Made by a program: the position numbers and the translations under genes | Shown here: positions 61,866 through 64,000 of the stretch, piece after piece | Numbering within the stretch: the stretch's first letter is position 1 | How the letters are laid out: each line of letters begins with the position of its first letter | NCBI RefSeq assembly: GCF_014203955.1 | Contig: NZ_JACHKA010000001.1 | Location: 2,201,001-2,265,000 of the forward strand | Source: Sphingobium lignivorans | GTDB taxonomy: Bacteria > Pseudomonadota > Alphaproteobacteria > Sphingomonadales > Sphingomonadaceae | DNA: 64,000 bases | Direction of reading: 5' to 3' | The notes under the pieces: generated by a model | What the model was told of the DNA's origin: nothing | Database searches by the model: none | What the model saw: only the letters and a program-made list of their open reading frames with translations

Positions 61866-64000
61866 ATGAATTATTCCGTGACGGCGGTCATCGCGGCCGC
61901 ACTTGCGTTGAGCATCGGGCAGGCACAGGCGGCGGACGAGAAGAAAGGCAAGGAGCCCGCCTGGGATGTGAACGCCCCGCCGGGTCTCAAGACCCGCGAG
62001 GTCCGCATCACGGTGGACGAGGGCAGCTGGATGAATGTGGACGTCTCACCCGATGGCAAGACGATCGCGTTCGATCTGCTGGGCGACATCTACACCATGC
62101 CTATCGCGGGCGGCACGCCGAAGCGGATCGCCGAGGGACTGGCCTATGAGCACCAGCCCCGCTTCTCGCCGGACGGCAAGCGCATCGCCTTCACCTCCGA
62201 TCGCGGCGGCGGCGACAATATCTGGATCATGAATGCCGACGGCAGCGACAAGAAGGCCCTCACCAGCGAGAGCTTCCGCCTGCTCAACCAGCCCAGCTGG
62301 AGTCCGGACGGCCGCTTCATCGTGGCGAAGAAGCATTTCACGACGCAGCGTTCGCTCGGGACCGGAGAAGTCTGGCTCTATCATGTCGCGGGCGGCGGCG
62401 GCGTGCCGCTGGTCAAACGCGCCAACGAGGTGCTGCAGAAGGAACTGGGCGAGCCCATTCCCGCCCCGGACGGCAAGAGCGTCTATTATGTGCGCAACAT
62501 CACGCCCGGCAACATCTTCGAATATGCGCAGGATTCCGGGCGGAACATCTTCGATATCGAACGCTACGATCTCTCGACAGGTGAGGTCAGCACCGCTGTG
62601 ACGGGCCTGGGCGGCGCCGTCCGTCCCACCCCATCGCCCGATGGAAAATCCATCGCTTTCGTCCGCCGGGTCGATGGCGTCTCGACGCTCTGGCTGAAGC
62701 AGCTCGATACCGGCGCGGAGCGCAAGCTGTTCGGTCCGCTCGACCGCGACGTGCAGGAGACCTGGGCCGTGACCGGGCTCTATCCGAACATGGCCTGGAC
62801 CCCGGACAGCCGCGCGATCGTCTTCTGGACCGGCGGGAAGCTCTGGCGGCTCGATACAGGCAGCGACAAGCCGGTCCCGATCCCCTTCCGGATCGACGAT
62901 ACGCGCGTGGTGATCGACGGCCCGCATCCCCAGATCGAGGTTTCGCCCGATCAGGTTCGCACGAAGATGCCGCGCTGGGCCAGCGTGTCGCCCGATGGAC
63001 GGCAGCTGGTGTTCGAGACGCTGGGCAAGCTCTGGACCAAGCCCGTTTCGGGCGGGGCAGCAAGGCGGCTCGTGCCGGGCGACGAGGCGGACATGCAGCT
63101 CTGGCCGAGCTGGTCGCGTGATGGCCGTTCCGTCGTCTTTGTGAGCTGGACGGATGAAGGCCTGGGCCACGTCCGCACGGTGCCTGCGACCGGCGGAAGC
63201 GCACGCACGATCACCAGCATCGCCGGCCATTACGCCAAGCCCCGCTTTTCTCCCGATGGCAAGACGATCGTCTTCGAAAAGCGCGGCAGCGAAGGCCTCA
63301 CGTCCACGCGCGGGACGGACGAGCCCGGCGTCTGGCGCGTCGCGGCGAGCGGCGGCGCGCCGGATCTGGTCGCATCCGGTGTCGGCGATCCTCAGTTCGG
63401 TGCCGAGAATGACAGGCTGTTCATGGTGGGTTCCGAGAGCGGCAAGCGGCAGCTCATCAGTGCCGGCCTGGATGGCACCGCGCGCCGGACCCATGCCACG
63501 GGCGCCATGGTCACCGAATTCGAGGTTTCGTCGGACGGACGACATGTCGCTTTCCGTCAGAATTACCAGGCGTTCGTCATGCCGCTCATGCCCGGCACGC
63601 AGAATGTGGACGTGGACAAGGAAGGCGGCCCCCTGCCCGTCACGCGGGTGAGCGCGGAAGGCGCGTCCTTCATCAACTGGTCGAACGACGGCGCCGCGCT
63701 GCACTGGTCGCTTGGTCCGACATTGTACTCGGCGCAGACCGCCGCTCTCTTCGCCGCCGGCCCGACGGGCAAGGATGCCCCGAAATTCGAGCCGCCACGT
63801 TCCGGCGTTGACCTCTCCATGACCGTGCCGGCCCGACAAGCCCCGCGGAACCGTCGCGCTGACCGGCGCCCGCATCCTCACCATGGCAGATGATGCGGGC
63901 GGGATCATCGAGGATGGCACCATCGTGATCCGGGGGGACCGGATCGTGGCGGTCGGGCCGCGCGCGGACATCGCCATTCCCGCCGGCGCGACGCAGCTGG
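61866..64000 (+). pseudogene. TolB-propeller amidohydrolase with one frameshift, truncated by window end
   Basis: The first frame (ATG 61866, signal peptide ending AQAA) encodes WD40/TolB-like beta-propeller repeats (PRFSPDGKRIAFTSDRGG, PSWSPDGRFIVAKK and later PRFSPDGKTIVFEKRG). After SMTVPA the amidohydrolase start continues in another frame: ALTGARILTMAD and IEDGTIVIRGDRIVAVGP. Frames join if one base is removed from CGGCCCG at 63829-63835. The enzyme would be an exported metal-dependent hydrolase of peptides or similar amides. The gene runs past 64000, so the metal-binding motifs are not visible. Confidence 0.82.

Noticed and set aside
1-64000. CRISPR array, rRNA operon or prophage structural genes
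   Set aside because: No regularly spaced repeats, no rRNA sequence and no phage structural motifs were seen.

Overview
The window looks like about 64 kb of a GC-rich alphaproteobacterial chromosome, most likely from the Sphingomonadaceae. Support comes from a PEP-CTERM protein with the sphingomonad-type sorting tail (PEPxxWAMMI..), the fabD-fabG-acpP-fabF-mltG block, a fused CysN/C and several lineage-type membrane proteins. The backbone is dense and very GC-rich. Three tracts are AT-richer or visibly scarred: 3.0-6.2 kb, 40.5-42.8 kb and 48.3-53.6 kb.

Layout. 0-3 kb: rplJ-rplL with leader and terminator, a membrane-anchored hypothetical protein, apt, and the first third of an MTA/SAH nucleosidase gene that is cut off by insertion-sequence debris. 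3-6.3 kb: a decayed island at the 3' end of a tRNA-Met(CAU) gene, with IS3-family fragments, one intact methyltransferase gene and a dead P4-type integrase. 6.5-14.5 kb: a ferredoxin-reductase-like flavoprotein, a 2H phosphoesterase, mltG, and the fatty-acid genes fabF, acpP, fabG and fabD. 14.6-24.9 kb: a ClC transporter, rpsF-rpsR-rplI, a PEP-CTERM protein, a FolM-like reductase with folE, a thiolase with a FadB/J-type beta-oxidation protein, and a GT4 glycosyltransferase. 25-30.6 kb: an MscS channel, DUF2218, a PadR regulator with a perfect operator palindrome, rarA and a PDZ-M48 protease. Two copies of a MITE-like palindromic repeat lie here.

30.6-42.8 kb, all minus strand except the last gene: an exopolysaccharide locus (polyprenyl sugar-phosphate transferase, Wzy-type polymerase, Wza-like lipoprotein, Wzc-type tyrosine autokinase, accessory proteins). 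It is preceded by a specialised NusG paralogue, a degenerate-GGDEF/EAL protein and two divergent catalytic-domain-only tyrosine recombinases. A perfect 19-bp inverted repeat brackets the first recombinase gene, and one arm lies inside a plausible promoter of the EAL gene. I read this as a candidate self-encoded inversion switch acting on c-di-GMP turnover and the EPS locus. It is the most interesting untested structure in the window.

43-48 kb: an AMP-dependent acyl-CoA ligase, a VOC protein, an AraC regulator, a serine hydrolase and an uncharacterised RNase H-fold-like protein. 48.2-53.6 kb: tRNA-Thr(UGU) followed by a glycan-type island (GT2, DUF5672, phytanoyl-CoA dioxygenase-like) and a complete IS3-family element. 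53.6-64 kb: sulfate activation genes cysD-cysNC-cysQ, topA, dprA, plsY and a TolB-propeller amidohydrolase that runs off the end.

Four otherwise well-conserved genes each carry one apparent +1 frameshift. In every case the extra base converts CGGCCG into CGGGCCG/CGGCCCG, which suggests a systematic sequencing error more than four independent gene losses.
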